Positions 20,502 through 31,268 of a DNA stretch of 64,000 nucleotides are shown here, one piece after another. The translations under genes were made by a program, and so were the position numbers. Within the stretch, counting starts at the first letter, position 1. Each line of letters opens with the position of its first letter. The DNA is from Gliomastix tumulicola. Its lineage: Eukaryota > Ascomycota > Sordariomycetes > Hypocreales > Bionectriaceae. A model generated the notes under the pieces. That model saw nothing but the letters and a program-made list of their open reading frames with translations, ran no database searches and had not been told where the DNA came from. The DNA is taken from assembly GCA_001599755.1 (NCBI GenBank), contig BCHX01000001.1:2914001-2978000 (forward strand), given 5' to 3'.

Positions 20502-20955
20502 GTTCCAGTAGGTGGTCGATGGGGTATGCTATGGTCGGATCGCGTAGCCGGCGAGGAACAAGCCAAGATATCAATTTGGGAGAGGTCTTGTGGCCCTTGA
20601 AAGTGGAAGCATGCGAAATTAGTTGCGACGATATCTTACTTGTAGAAACCAACAAGTCGGCTTTCAAAAATATTGTGATAAGTGGTGACGAGAACCACCA
20701 ACAAGGTGCATGTGAGGAGCTACCTAGAGACTCCGATGGGGGATCACGTGGGTATAACACCCCACTTTTCCCATCCACTCTGCCGCCAGAACCTGAGGCA
20801 GAAACTTCTCCTCCGCCAATTGCGCTTTGCCGGCCGGGAGAAACAGGCCAGTCGTCGAACCTCACGTTTTTTCACAAAACCCTCAGCAGCCAACTCCACC
20901 CTCCCATCCTCTCCCCCAGGGCATCCGCCATTGAGCATCCATCCAACCCTTCAAA
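20502..20955. promoter_or_regulatory. Intergenic with ATP14 promoter; CACGTG box
   Basis: No gene seen. A CACGTG E-box at 20745-20750 lies 206 bp upstream of the ATP14 start codon. The stretch just before the start is C/T-rich, as in many fungal leaders. Confidence 0.45.
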
Positions 20956-21821
20956 ATGCTCAGCCAGCTGTCCCGAGCTTCGGTAAGCCTTGCCAATTCA
21001 ATTGCCTCAGGTTCCCTCCCCAGAACAAGGGGGGGCAAAAGCAAAGAGACTGTTCGTTGCTAACCGTGGCGTTCCCTTGCTTTGTAGCGCGCTCGCTCCG
21101 TCGTCGCCGCCGTCTCCCGACGAAATGCTCCCGTCCAGGTGAGGAGCTTCATTGCTCCTACGGTCTCTCGCCGAGGTAAGAGGCTTTTTTGTTCGATTGA
21201 ATTGATACTTGTTTGGCCGTGGATGGTCCGTTCGGTCGGGTGGAGGTCCAGGAGTACGACAGCCGGTCGATGACGCTTTCGACGATGATATCAACACCGA
21301 CCTCAACAGCATATGTTATGGAAGCTGCGCCGTCCACAACATTTCTACGAACTCAATTGCAACCACCGACATCGACTTCACGCGAAAACTTCCTCGACGC
21401 TCGTCCATTTGCACACCTCCACGGCTACCACCTCAGGGGACGACGCCGCCCACCCCCTACCTATATATAATTGGACCATATCATTGCTATTTCATGCGTC
21501 TTGTAAAGCCATATACCTCCATGCCAGTTACTAACACACAACCCCCTTTCTCCAGCCGACTTCGTCCAGGAGCTCTACCTCAAGGAGCTCAAGGCCTACA
21601 AGCCCACCCCCGTCAAGGAGTCCGACGCCGTCGGCCAGGTCCAGACCTTCGCCGCCCCGGCCACCCCCAAGTCCCCCGAGGAGAGCGACCTCGCCAGCAG
21701 CCTGCAGGAGTACGAGTCCCTCGCCGTCGAGATCGAGGGCCAGGACTCCAGCGCCACCGCCCAGAGCGCCACCCCTGCCGACTGGCTCGAGGCCGAGGAG
21801 GACGACGAGCCTGCCCACTAA
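20956..21821 (+). CDS. ATP14: Mitochondrial F1Fo ATP synthase subunit h
   Basis: Three exons (20956-20982, 21088-21175, 21556-21821) give 126 residues. The first two exons encode a mitochondrial targeting sequence rich in Arg, Ala and Ser (MLSQLSRAS... to about residue 38). The mature part, starting near ADFVQELYLKELKAYKP, matches subunit h of fungal ATP synthase and ends in a very acidic tail (EAEEDDEPAH). Subunit h sits in the peripheral stalk region of complex V in the inner membrane. The first coding exon is only 27 nt and intron 2 is long for this window (380 nt). The N-terminal exons are too short to show as open frames and were placed by splice motifs and frame. Confidence 0.9.
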
Positions 21822-22925
21822 GCGAGAAATCGAATTGTACAGAAGGGGGGAGAAGGGGGAAACGTGGCTTTGTGCGTTGTGGTGACGGATGGGGAAATTC
21901 AGACACCCGAACTGCTGAAGGACTAGGGCTGCAATGCAGTTCATGGAGAGAGAATGTCCATGAGTATCCTCTCTCGACCTCTTCTCTCCTGACCACCGCG
22001 TGTTGAAGGAGGAGGAGGAGGAGCCGGTGGCATATTTACTTCTCCTTTGTCTCTAAAGAGTACACAAGAGAACGAGAGCTAGTTGCCTGGAAGGGGATTA
22101 ATCGCGATTAATCCTGTGTATACTTTTCTCATTACCAAAAGAAAGAAAGCATTCAAACGCATCTTGACCCCATTCAACATTCGCCCTGCATATTCATTTA
22201 TTCACATTGTTTTCAAGGTAACCCCGTTTCACCTTGCGCGCCATGCTATCGCTATGAAGTAGGGATTACGACGGGAAAAGACTGCCTTTATGGTGTTGGT
22301 GACTGTGCAACCATATGGAATCACTCACTTCTCCTAGCACGCAAAGAGGAGCCGTTCAAGTATGTGATCCAGTACATATATTCTCTGATCAACGATATAG
22401 CTCTTTGATCTGCTCCCGAACCTATCTATCCTCTCTCAAGCGCAGCCGAAGATGATTGTAGACATTTGAAGCCTACCACCCCAAGTCGGCGACGAGCGCT
22501 GAGATCATGAAGGACAAGTTACGCGCAAAGGCAAAAGCAATATTATTCCGATCCCATATATGACAATCCTCTCCCCCTCGCCACCGTAACCGATTATTTC
22601 CTTTTGTCGTTTCTCTCTGCGTGTGCAGTGTTGCCACTACCCCCCCCTCCTAAATTTCCACCGGACTCGTTCCTAAGCGCTCGTACGCAAAGGGAGGAAA
22701 CGCTGTGTCAAAGACGCAAGAAACAAACTGACCTCCCCAGTGTCCACGGTATCATGGAGGAGGGTAAAGGAGAGGGACCAGTGAAACTTTTCGTGTGTTG
22801 TTTTTGTGTGTGTGAAAACGGCAAAATGAACAGAACAGGCAGACCATGATCATCATAACGCCGTAGTAGTTCAGCACGTAAAGAAAGAGAACCAATGAGA
22901 AAAAAGGAAAGGACGGTTGATCTTG
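21822..22925. other. Convergent intergenic, ATP14 to SCH9
   Basis: About 1.1 kb between two gene 3' ends. A short GGA repeat lies near 22010-22023. Otherwise A/T-richer untranslated sequence with no gene seen. Confidence 0.5.
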
Positions 22926-25631
22926 TTACACATCAAAATGAGCACCACCGACCATCTGCTCGTCGTGACCAGATCTCACGATGCCGCTCATCCGATTTGC
23001 GCGCCTGGGATCGACGTCATCCATACTGTCCCAATCGTCGTCGTTGCCTTGTGCGTCATCCATATCTTCGTCATCCATCCTGTTCCGGTATCCCATGTGG
23101 TCGTCAAGGGCGCTCTCGTCCACGAACGTGAAACCCTGGAAGTTGGCCTGCACCGAGGGCGACAGCGGGGTACTAGCCGCGTACCCTCGTGCCATGGCCG
23201 CAGCTCTCTCGTTGAGCGAGCCGTTCTGGTCCAGGGCGGTGGTGAACTCGGGATCGAAGTAGGAAACATCAGTCTCCGACTTGAGCTTGGGCTTGAATGG
23301 GGGCGTGATGAGCTTCTTTGAGAGGAGGTCCCAATCGATGTCGCCAAAGAACGCGTGGTTCTTCAGCTCCTCAGCATCGTCCGTAGCTCCCAGTCTGTGC
23401 TTCGGGTTTCTGTTAAGCAACCCCTTCACAAAGTTTCGGCCCTCCTGTGAGAGGGTGTCCCGAGGGAAGCGGACTTTGCCAAAGGCGATGTTCTTGTACA
23501 TCTGTTGCGTATCCTCCGCATAGAATGGGCTCCATCCGCAGCACATCTCGAAGACGAGCACGCCCAGCGACCAGAAATCCACCATCTTGGTGTACCCTGA
23601 CTCGTCCAGTAGCACCTCCGGGGCAAGGTATTCGGTGGTTCCGCAAAATGTGTTTGTCGTGTCGTTGTTGGTCAGGTTTGCCTTGGAAAGTCCGAAATCG
23701 CACAGCGCAATGTGGCCATTGGCATCGAGGAGGATGTTTTCGGGCTTGAGATCGCGATACACGATGTCACTGTGGTGCAGGTGCTGAATAGCGAGGATAA
23801 GCTCTGCGATATAGAACTTAGCCCTCTTCTCGTCAAACCTGCCCTCCTTCTGCAGATGCCAGAAGAGCTCGCCTCCGGACATGTAATCGGTAACCAGGTA
23901 CAGGTCCGACGGCGTTTGGAAGGAAAACTTGAGGCCGACGATAAATGGCGAATCGGACATGGCTGTTCGTACCAAGATATTCCGCTCGCCGACCGTGTGC
24001 GCCACCTCTTTCTTCTGCACAATGACCTTCTTCTGCAGAACCTTCATCGCATAAATACGCTTCGTGTCCTTCTTCCGCACCTGGTAGACCTGGCCAAAGG
24101 TTCCTTTGCCGATGAGCTTGAGGACCTCGAAGTCGCTAGGGCCGAACTGTTTCTTCTCAGACGTAGAAAACGCGGCCTCGACGTAGATTTCGCCAGTTGG
24201 CGCATTTTCGGCTACGGTGTCGGCGTGGCCTCTGAGTTGATACCATCCTTCCATGGGTTCATCCCTTTCCTTCTCCATGCGGAAATCAACGTGGCCCAAG
24301 AACTCGTCGCCGGTAGCCGCGTGGTCATACACAGAGATGTCGACCAGCATATTTGAGTCAACAACATCGCTGTCGCAAGTTAGTACATCGTAGTATTGGT
24401 GACGAATTAAATGGGGTTTTCAGATGACTTACAAAACAGCCTCGGCATCCCATTGGGGGTTCGTGAAGGATAGCCTTGCTGGGCGAGTCCGGAAGCTGCT
24501 GTGCTCCGCTGATATACTGGTGTTGCTGCTCTGGCGACTGCGCATGGGAATCGACATCGGAGGCCGGCCCGAATCACTTCCCTGTCGCTGAATAGCAATT
24601 CCGCCCCGGCCGGGAGGGGGCGGGATGTTCAAGGTTTCGTTGTCCTCGAACTGGCGAGGCCCACCGGAGATGAGCTCGCTACGCTGAAACACGACCACCA
24701 CATAAGGGTCACGGCATTTTCGCAGGCCTCTCGCCTCGGGGATCTTGATGGTGAGCTTCCCCTTTGGCGTAGGCGCTTGGGCGCCGGCTGGTACGCGCGG
24801 CGTCTGCGTGCCACTTGTCTCGGCACTATCATTGCTGTGCCGCAGTGAGCTGTCTCTGCCCTCCGAGTGAGACGACTGAGCGGTGGATAGTGCCCTTGTC
24901 GGAGTTGGCGGACCGCTCTTGAACACAACACGAGTTAGTCCCTTGAGCCCATCGAGTGAAAACCACTTGCCACTGGATGCCGGAGGAGCAGGCTTTTCCT
25001 CCGCACCGTCCTGGCACTTCGACTTTGAGGGAGGAGGTGGAGCGTCTGGGGAGGAGGAGGAGGATGATTGTGGTAGTGATCTTTTAGACGATTCTTCAGG
25101 GGAGCGGGTGGGTAGAGATGTGTCCGCTTGAGCTACTTCGCTCGCTGCGGTAGTCTCTGGATGAGTTGTCTCTGGCCTCTCTTCTCTAAAGGAGCCTCCA
25201 GAGGACGGCGGTTGAGAGGCAGGAGGAGTAGGAGGGAAGAGGTGAGAGGATGACCTCGGCCCATTGCTCTCAGAGTCCTGCTGCTGGCCGCAGTCTCGTT
25301 GACCAGGGTTGCAGCAGGTTAGTGAGTCGCCGTTGGGCAGAGCTCCCTCGTTTGGGTACTGCAATGGCAGGCGTGCTGACGAGGAGTGCTTCTCCATGTT
25401 GAGAGGCTGACACGGGGACGGAGCCTCCGGGTCAAAGGTTGCAGAAGACAGCTGAGTAGCAAGAGGATCTAGACGAACCTGGCCGAAATAACTCATGATT
25501 CCAGGAAGGCGTTTGTCCTGGAGATCGGGTTGAGGGGTAGCTACACCAGATCTCGGTGTCTCGTAGCCAATGTGATCCCCGCCATCCTCGTCAGCCGCGG
25601 CGGTCCTAGATATCTGGTTAATACTTGGCAT
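22926..25631 (-). CDS. SCH9: AGC kinase Sch9 (S6K orthologue) with C2 domain
   Basis: Two exons (24433-25631, 22926-24369) give 880 residues. The N-terminal 280 residues are Ser/Pro-rich. A C2 domain follows (about 287-460; KLTIKIPEARGL, DPYVVV, then across the splice WDAEAVF-DVV and LLVDISVYD-like). The kinase domain starts near 479 with GKGTFGQV (487 on), AMKVL (Lys509), YRDLKPEN, DFG and the T-loop TFCGTTEYLAPE. The AGC tail has a turn-motif region (STPLSPS) and a hydrophobic motif FQGFTF. The C2-kinase order is specific to Sch9, the TORC1 target that controls growth and lifespan. The C-terminus after the hydrophobic motif is Asp-rich. The start is the ATG at 25631; the frame continues upstream only with a non-ATG codon. 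Confidence 0.95.
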
Positions 25632-28600
25632 GGTCGGATTCAAGGTGTAACATGAGGGCAAGGCAAGGCAAGGATTTAATAATAATAACTGGGGAGGAGG
25701 GAAGAGACGGGCGGGCGTGTGCGCGGGGAAGGATCGTGAAGTGGGAACACGACCACTAATTCATGACGGTTGCCAAGAGGGAGTAGAGGGGGTTTTTCCA
25801 GAGGGCGAGAGCCTCGCAGAAGCTGCTAGAGAAAAGACGCCAAAATTGCGTGGTTGAGTCGGGTGCGATAAAATAACGGAAGCGCCGCCGCCGGTGAGCC
25901 GTGGTGGTTGGGGGAGCGGCAGCACTAGGCAGCACCTGGAGCGCTAGAAAGGGTAGGCCGGCTCTATCTGTGACTGACTGTGACTGCAGGACAGGCAAAG
26001 CAGGTGCAGAGGAAGTGCAAGCCGCCGCAGAGGAGCAAGAAAGCGAGAGGCATTGGGGCCTTTGGAGGGGCTTGTTCCGAAGAGCGGATACATCCAGCTT
26101 TGCAGGTACTGGGCACTGTATGAATGTAGAATGTTCCACATTTTAGTCAAGAGGCGCCACGATGAAGACGAATCTTCGGTCGAGGGCCGCCATGTGGAAA
26201 GGGTGGGAAAGGTGGAGCTGGCGAGCCTGGACCGGCATCTCGTCTTCCTTGAAAGCGCAAGGTCAAGGCTAGAACCTAGCATTGGGCCGTTGAAGTATTA
26301 TTGATTGAGGGTGGAAGAGACGAGGCTTTGTTGCGGGGTTGGTCTTGGACCCGATCATTCGATAGATCATTGAATCAGACGATTGACTGGATTGAGGACG
26401 CTTGGGGCGCTTAGGCGACGCCAGCCAGCGTGCGAGCCAGCTTGCAAGCCAGCTTCCGTGTGTGTCCGTGATCCGGGTTCCGTCTCAATCCAGCCAAGCC
26501 GACGGCTGAAGACTGATGAGAGTTTCCGCATTGCGCCAGCGAGTCAGACGTGCATCGGGGCCGGACATGAGCGAAAGAGTGGGAAGGTAGCAAAAAAAAG
26601 AACCATTGCGCCTTAGACTGCCTCCCTGTCCAAGCTACTGGGTATAATAGTAGTAGTACGTAGCTTGTAGGTAGTCGAAGGTTGTCCTCGGCTGCCGGGG
26701 CTAATGGAACGACGCTTTTCGGGACCGTGGCAAAGGCGAATGGCCCATGGCAGTGACAAATCGGCCGTGAGGAGTAGTGATTTGATTTTGACAGCTGATT
26801 GTCGGTCACCAGAGGGGCGCAGCAAATACTCTGGGCGGCCACTGTCTGATTGGCAGAGACATCAGGTAGCTCGGGCAAGTCGGCCGGTGGTGTGAACCAA
26901 GGGAGTCGCCGCATGTATCGCCGCAAGTACCCGCAAGAGAGGTTCTGAAGTTCCGCTAGTCATGGGTGGACGGCGGATGGTACCTTGGATCGCAGCGGTG
27001 ACATGTGCGTGGGCAGGTACCCTGAGGGGTAAGATGGCCACCTCGAACAGTGGCCGCCTGAATGCACTGTACTTGACTCGGTTGAAATGGAGCTGGTCTG
27101 GCCGACACGAGGGTAAAAGCCAGAGTTGGTCAAGCCCCAAGCAACCAAGGTCTCGCGGTCTCAAGGTCCCAGAGTTGCCACCTCGTCATGAAGAGGGGTA
27201 GCTCCGAAGCTTGATCTTGTTGTCGCAGGGATCCCACTTCCATGATGGAGGGGGAGCCTGGCCGGTCCTGGAATTAAAGTGTCGTATCCGGGAAAAGTCG
27301 ATATGTCCTTGCATGGCCGACCCAGTTGACTTCGTGTGCTCGTCCTGCCTGCCACGTCCAGCCTGTGACATTGCAGTCTCGGCACGCCCTCGATGATTGG
27401 TGGGTAGCAGATGGGGAGATGGGGGGGATGCGGAGGGACGTGAGAGGAGGTGAAAGCGCCAGGATGGGGAAAACAAAACCGCAGCAAGGGAAACAAGAAA
27501 CATGCAGAAGACAGCTCACTGGAGGCCACTGCAGCCAGTGAACGGCACAGGAGGTAGGGGTAATGAGGTACAGGCTATACAGGAATAGAACCGAGGAACT
27601 TGAAGAACTTGCCTTGACATCATTTTCTGGGTGGCCCTGCGCAGGAGGTCGAAGCCACCCGCGTTTGCTTGAGCACCATCCGAGCCCGACATTCTGTGGG
27701 CAGGCAGGCGGATGCAGCGCAAGTCGTTACAAATGCAGCCAGCTATCGACGAGCCTCAGTCTCTACCCCTTCTCGCCGGTTCTCTAGCAGCGGGCCGACA
27801 GGCGATCGTGCCACGGCTCTGCTAAGGCGACACCAAGGCAGGGCCTCGTGATTCGTTCTTAGCGTCAGACAGCAGGAGTGCTGCCACGGCCGTTGTGGTC
27901 AAAAGGAGGCGTCGAGCCGTACAGATTGGAAATACAGCTGGCAGGGGAAGAGAAAAATGGAGGGGCTGGCAGACGTGAGTGACGCCAGCAGAGATGGATG
28001 TGGTATCTTGTCTCGACAGTTGAGACCCTTGGTTGGGGAACGAAACGGGAGAAGTTAGTCAGGCAAAGTGGGAAAAAGTGCAGGGCGGGTTGGGGCAGGA
28101 CTCGCAGTGGTGGTGCGTGCTGCAGTGAGAGTGGTGTTGGTGTTGGTAGGTTGGTTCGGGTTCAATTGGAGGAGGTGGTAGGTACCAACTGCAGTGGATG
28201 CTTATTGTCTACTACTTACTCGTAGTGAATGATTGAGCCCCAGGGCAGTGCTTGTCACCTGCTGCCACACCGGTCAAGGCATTTGCTGCTCGTCACCAAA
28301 CTTCAGCTACGGCTGCCTAGCGGATGGCGCAGTCTATTAAATCTATTCATTCCGCCATTCACAATGACTGGTGTCTGAAGATTTGGCGTCGAGTCAGTCA
28401 CCTCGCCTCAAATGCCTGGCCCCTGCATTTCATTCTCGAGGCGGTGGCGCTGTATTGTCGAGTGCCCACTGTAAGGTTAGCTGGCAGTTCTGGGCATCAG
28501 CTTCACCTCGACCTTAGGTTACCTCAACTTGCCTTTCAGCGGCAACTTCTGACAAAGGTCTGACAGCTTACTGTACCTTTTGGCACGTTGCCTCGACTAC

Positions 28601-29414
28601 GGCTCGTACGACAGCGATTTACTCGGCCAATCTCTTCGTCTTACCGTTGCATCGTTTCGCCAGCGAGACAGCTGCCCTCTTGCCAGTGACATCTCTGATA
28701 ATACTGGCCTGCCCTGCTGGGCGAAGTGGGGGTTCCCTCGAGATACTACTGAAGCATGCCCTGACATCCGCTCCTCAAGGGACTTGCAACAATCTGGCAG
28801 CTGTTCTGACAGATCGGCGCAGGGTCCGCTATAGCAATCGACTTACACGCCCAAGGTGACTCGGAGTGATCATCTGGATTGCCCGCGAGGTGGTGTTGCA
28901 TCTCGATGACGCTGACAGTCTGCCGGCTTAGGCCCGTCCGGCCGTCCAACGAGAAACAGGAACAGACTGCGCCGACCTGGCTGAGCAAAGAAGCAACTCG
29001 GGACGGGAACCCCGTCACATTCCCATGTGTACCCGAACCTGGACCGGTCATTCCGATCCCTGATATAGAAGCGATGCATTTAGCTACATGATACTAATAG
29101 CCCGAGACTCGAAGTGAGCAGGATCCTGGAAAGAGGAATGTCACTCAGCTAATCTACAGCACAGGCACTGCCCTTGACATTCGAAGGCCTCCGCGATGCC
29201 ATCCCTAGGCGGAGGATATGGTGCCGCTACAAGGGCAAATTAATATTGCACTTTGAATAAACCACCCTTGCGTCAGGGGCGTCGTATAGCATGCTGGCTT
29301 GCGGTGTGACGACGTAAATACCCCCGGTCCGTATGATGAGGAGTTCATTTTGCTAGACATTGCTTCCATCCACTCACTGCACAAGCATCATCTGGAAGAT
29401 ACTTCCGTGCCCGT
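25632..29414. other. 3.8-kb gene-poor region upstream of SCH9
   Basis: No open frame longer than about 170 codons, and none recognisable. Contents seen are repeated CCAGC-like units at 26421-26458, short GTAGTA and TTGG-type repeats (26647-26660, 28140-28155) and otherwise mixed sequence. Part of it is the SCH9 promoter and leader. An untranslated RNA cannot be excluded. Confidence 0.5.
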
Positions 29415-29741
29415 TTATCCAGATTCGTCTCGAGACGCAGCAATAGTCGCCAGCCACCTCCTCTCCATCTCTTCCGTCACACCCTGTGGGAGGAACTGCG
29501 ATGCCGAGCCCTGCCGTGGTGCGAAAGGATCCGGGTACTTGTCTGATAAGTAGAAAGGGCAAAGCACCGTCAGCTCACGAGAGAACGTGTATCCACGGGT
29601 GGCTGCAATTGGAGAGGGGCTCGTACTGATGTCAAACTTCTGGTCTACCAACTTGGCCTTTGCGCGCTCAATTTCCTCCCTTGACAGTTTGGCGCTGGGT
29701 TGGTTTTCTGTGACAGAGGCATCGTTGTCGACTGAAGACAT
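29415..29741 (-). CDS. Small conserved-looking hypothetical protein
   Basis: Not recognised. Unspliced it is 108 residues. An 84-nt in-frame intron is likely at 29543-29626: donor GTACGA, branch-like GCTGACG, acceptor TATCAG. It would give 80 residues with the junction KFDINKYPDPFAPRQ. The intronless form carries a Leu/Phe-rich insertion that fits the rest poorly, so the spliced form is preferred. Composition is acidic and helical at the N-terminus (LSREEIERAKAKLVDQK), with no signal peptide or membrane segment. It ends just before the gene-poor SCH9 upstream region. Function unknown. Confidence 0.55.
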   Translation of the reverse strand: MSSVDNDASVTENQPSAKLSREEIERAKAKLVDQKFDISTSPSPIAATRGYTFSRELTVLCPFYLSDKYPDPFAPRQGSASQFLPQGVTEEMERRWLATIAASRDESG

Positions 29742-30354
29742 GATATGATGTTGGTGCTGCTACTGCTGCTGCTGCTCCCGCAAATTGATTGGCTATGGTG
29801 TGCTGAAGCTATGTAGTAGACGGAATCAAAGCAAGATATGCGACGAATAGACGTTGTACAAGGGCTGGCTGGCTGGCTGGCGAAAGGCAATCTCGTTCAT
29901 GCATGCATGTTACGTAGCAGTCGACGACGGGAATCTGGCGTCTATTATCGAGCTCGTGGACGAAGGTCAAACGGGAAGACGACAGCCCCACTACCTGTCC
30001 CGTGTTAGTAAGAAGCCCTCCAGCGAAGCCCCGCAATGTCCTGTCCCGCAGATACCTAAATATACCCAGATCGAGCCGAGGCCATGCTGCAGATCAAAGT
30101 AGAGACAGGTCTCCCTATGGGACTGAAAACCACCGCCTGTATTCTCGTCAAGACGCCAAAATAAACCTGCAATTTGGTGATCTTAATATTTTCTCTCCTC
30201 CTGGGCAGCTTTGATCATCGATCCAATTCAGTGTTTACCGCCCTGGCTCGTACTATATNCCCTCGACGTGCGTCTTGCGCTGCCTTTCTTTCAACTCCTT
30301 TCTGTTCGGTACCGCCGTTAGTAGCTAGCCGGAGGCCGTAAACGATTCGCAAAG
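29742..30354. other. Divergent intergenic with simple repeats
   Basis: Promoter region for the small protein (minus) and the SUZ gene (plus). It holds a GCT-rich tract (29757-29776), (GGCT)4.75 at 29863-29881, the purine/pyrimidine-alternating CATGCATGCATG at 29898-29909, and one unresolved base at 30259. Confidence 0.6.
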
Positions 30355-31246
30355 ATGGGCAAGCCGGGAGATGTCCCGGATGCTTGGGACGACGACTGGG
30401 AGACACAGGCAGACAAGATCAAGCCTGAGGATGAAGGAGCTCCGCTGAATCCAGCTCAGCAGCCAACCCAAGCTCCTCGGACGAAAGCTGAGCGCCTGGC
30501 GCGGCATGTGGAGGACAACCGGAAAATTTGGGAGTCAGCGTGTGTACCCCCCAAGTTCATTCTCACTCCATTGCTGTCTAGTCGCTAATGAAAGCAGTGA
30601 ATCTCCCGAGACCTTTCACTTCCTCCAGGCCAGCGACAACGTCCCCCTCGCTTCCACGTTCAAACCCCAAGTCAAGGTCCTGAGCCGACGACCAGTCATC
30701 GCCAAGAGAGATCCAGCCACCGGCCTGTCGCAACTGTCACTAGACGACGATGCGAACGAGGAGGTTAAGAAGGAGAACCAGCCGACACCCGAGGAGATTC
30801 GCGCGAAACAGAAACTAGAGCGCGAGGAGAAGCAGCGACGATATGACGAGGCTCGTGCTAAGATCTTTGGAGAGCCATCCCCATCCTCTGGAGCGTCTTC
30901 TCCCGGAACCGTGACCCCGCCGAGATCGGACGGTCAGCGCACCCCTCGCGGGCGAGGGCGCGGCCGTGGAGGGTCCAACACTCCTCGGAATAACGAGAGA
31001 AACAATGGCGAGAGCAGTCAGGGAGGCAACCGACGCAATGCGCAGCCAGGACCCGGGCGAGAACTGTACGACCCGAATTACTCCCCCAAACCCGATTCAG
31101 CTGGCCAAGGCCGCGGCACAGATACCAGGCCACCGAGGAATTCGACGCCGAGAAACGAGCAGCAAGCAATCAGAGCACCCCGTGGACCAACCACAAGCGG
31201 CAGGGGAGGTTTTGGCTTCGCTAAGCGCGGCGGTAAAGAGACTTGA
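30355..31246 (+). CDS. SUZ-domain RNA-binding-type protein
   Basis: Two exons (30355-30539, 30598-31246) give 277 residues. A charged, Trp-containing N-terminus (DAWDDDWE) precedes a SUZ domain (about 64-155) that begins FHFLQASDNVPL and ends with the helical EEIRAKQKLEREEKQRRYDE and the conserved ARAKIFG. The remaining C-terminus is Gly/Arg-rich with RGRGRGRGG-type repeats and ends GRGGFGFAKRGG, suggesting RNA binding. SUZ domains are found with R3H domains and in small proteins that bind RNA; the specific role is unknown. The 58-nt intron has donor GTGTGT and acceptor AAGCAG. The gene converges with NAR1, with only 22 bp between stop codons. Confidence 0.85.
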
Positions 31247-31268
31247 TTTCTCTATATACAGCTAACGT

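Noticed and set aside
25651..25661. Longer N-terminus for Sch9
   Set aside because: The extra codons would need a TTG start; the ATG at 25631 is normal.
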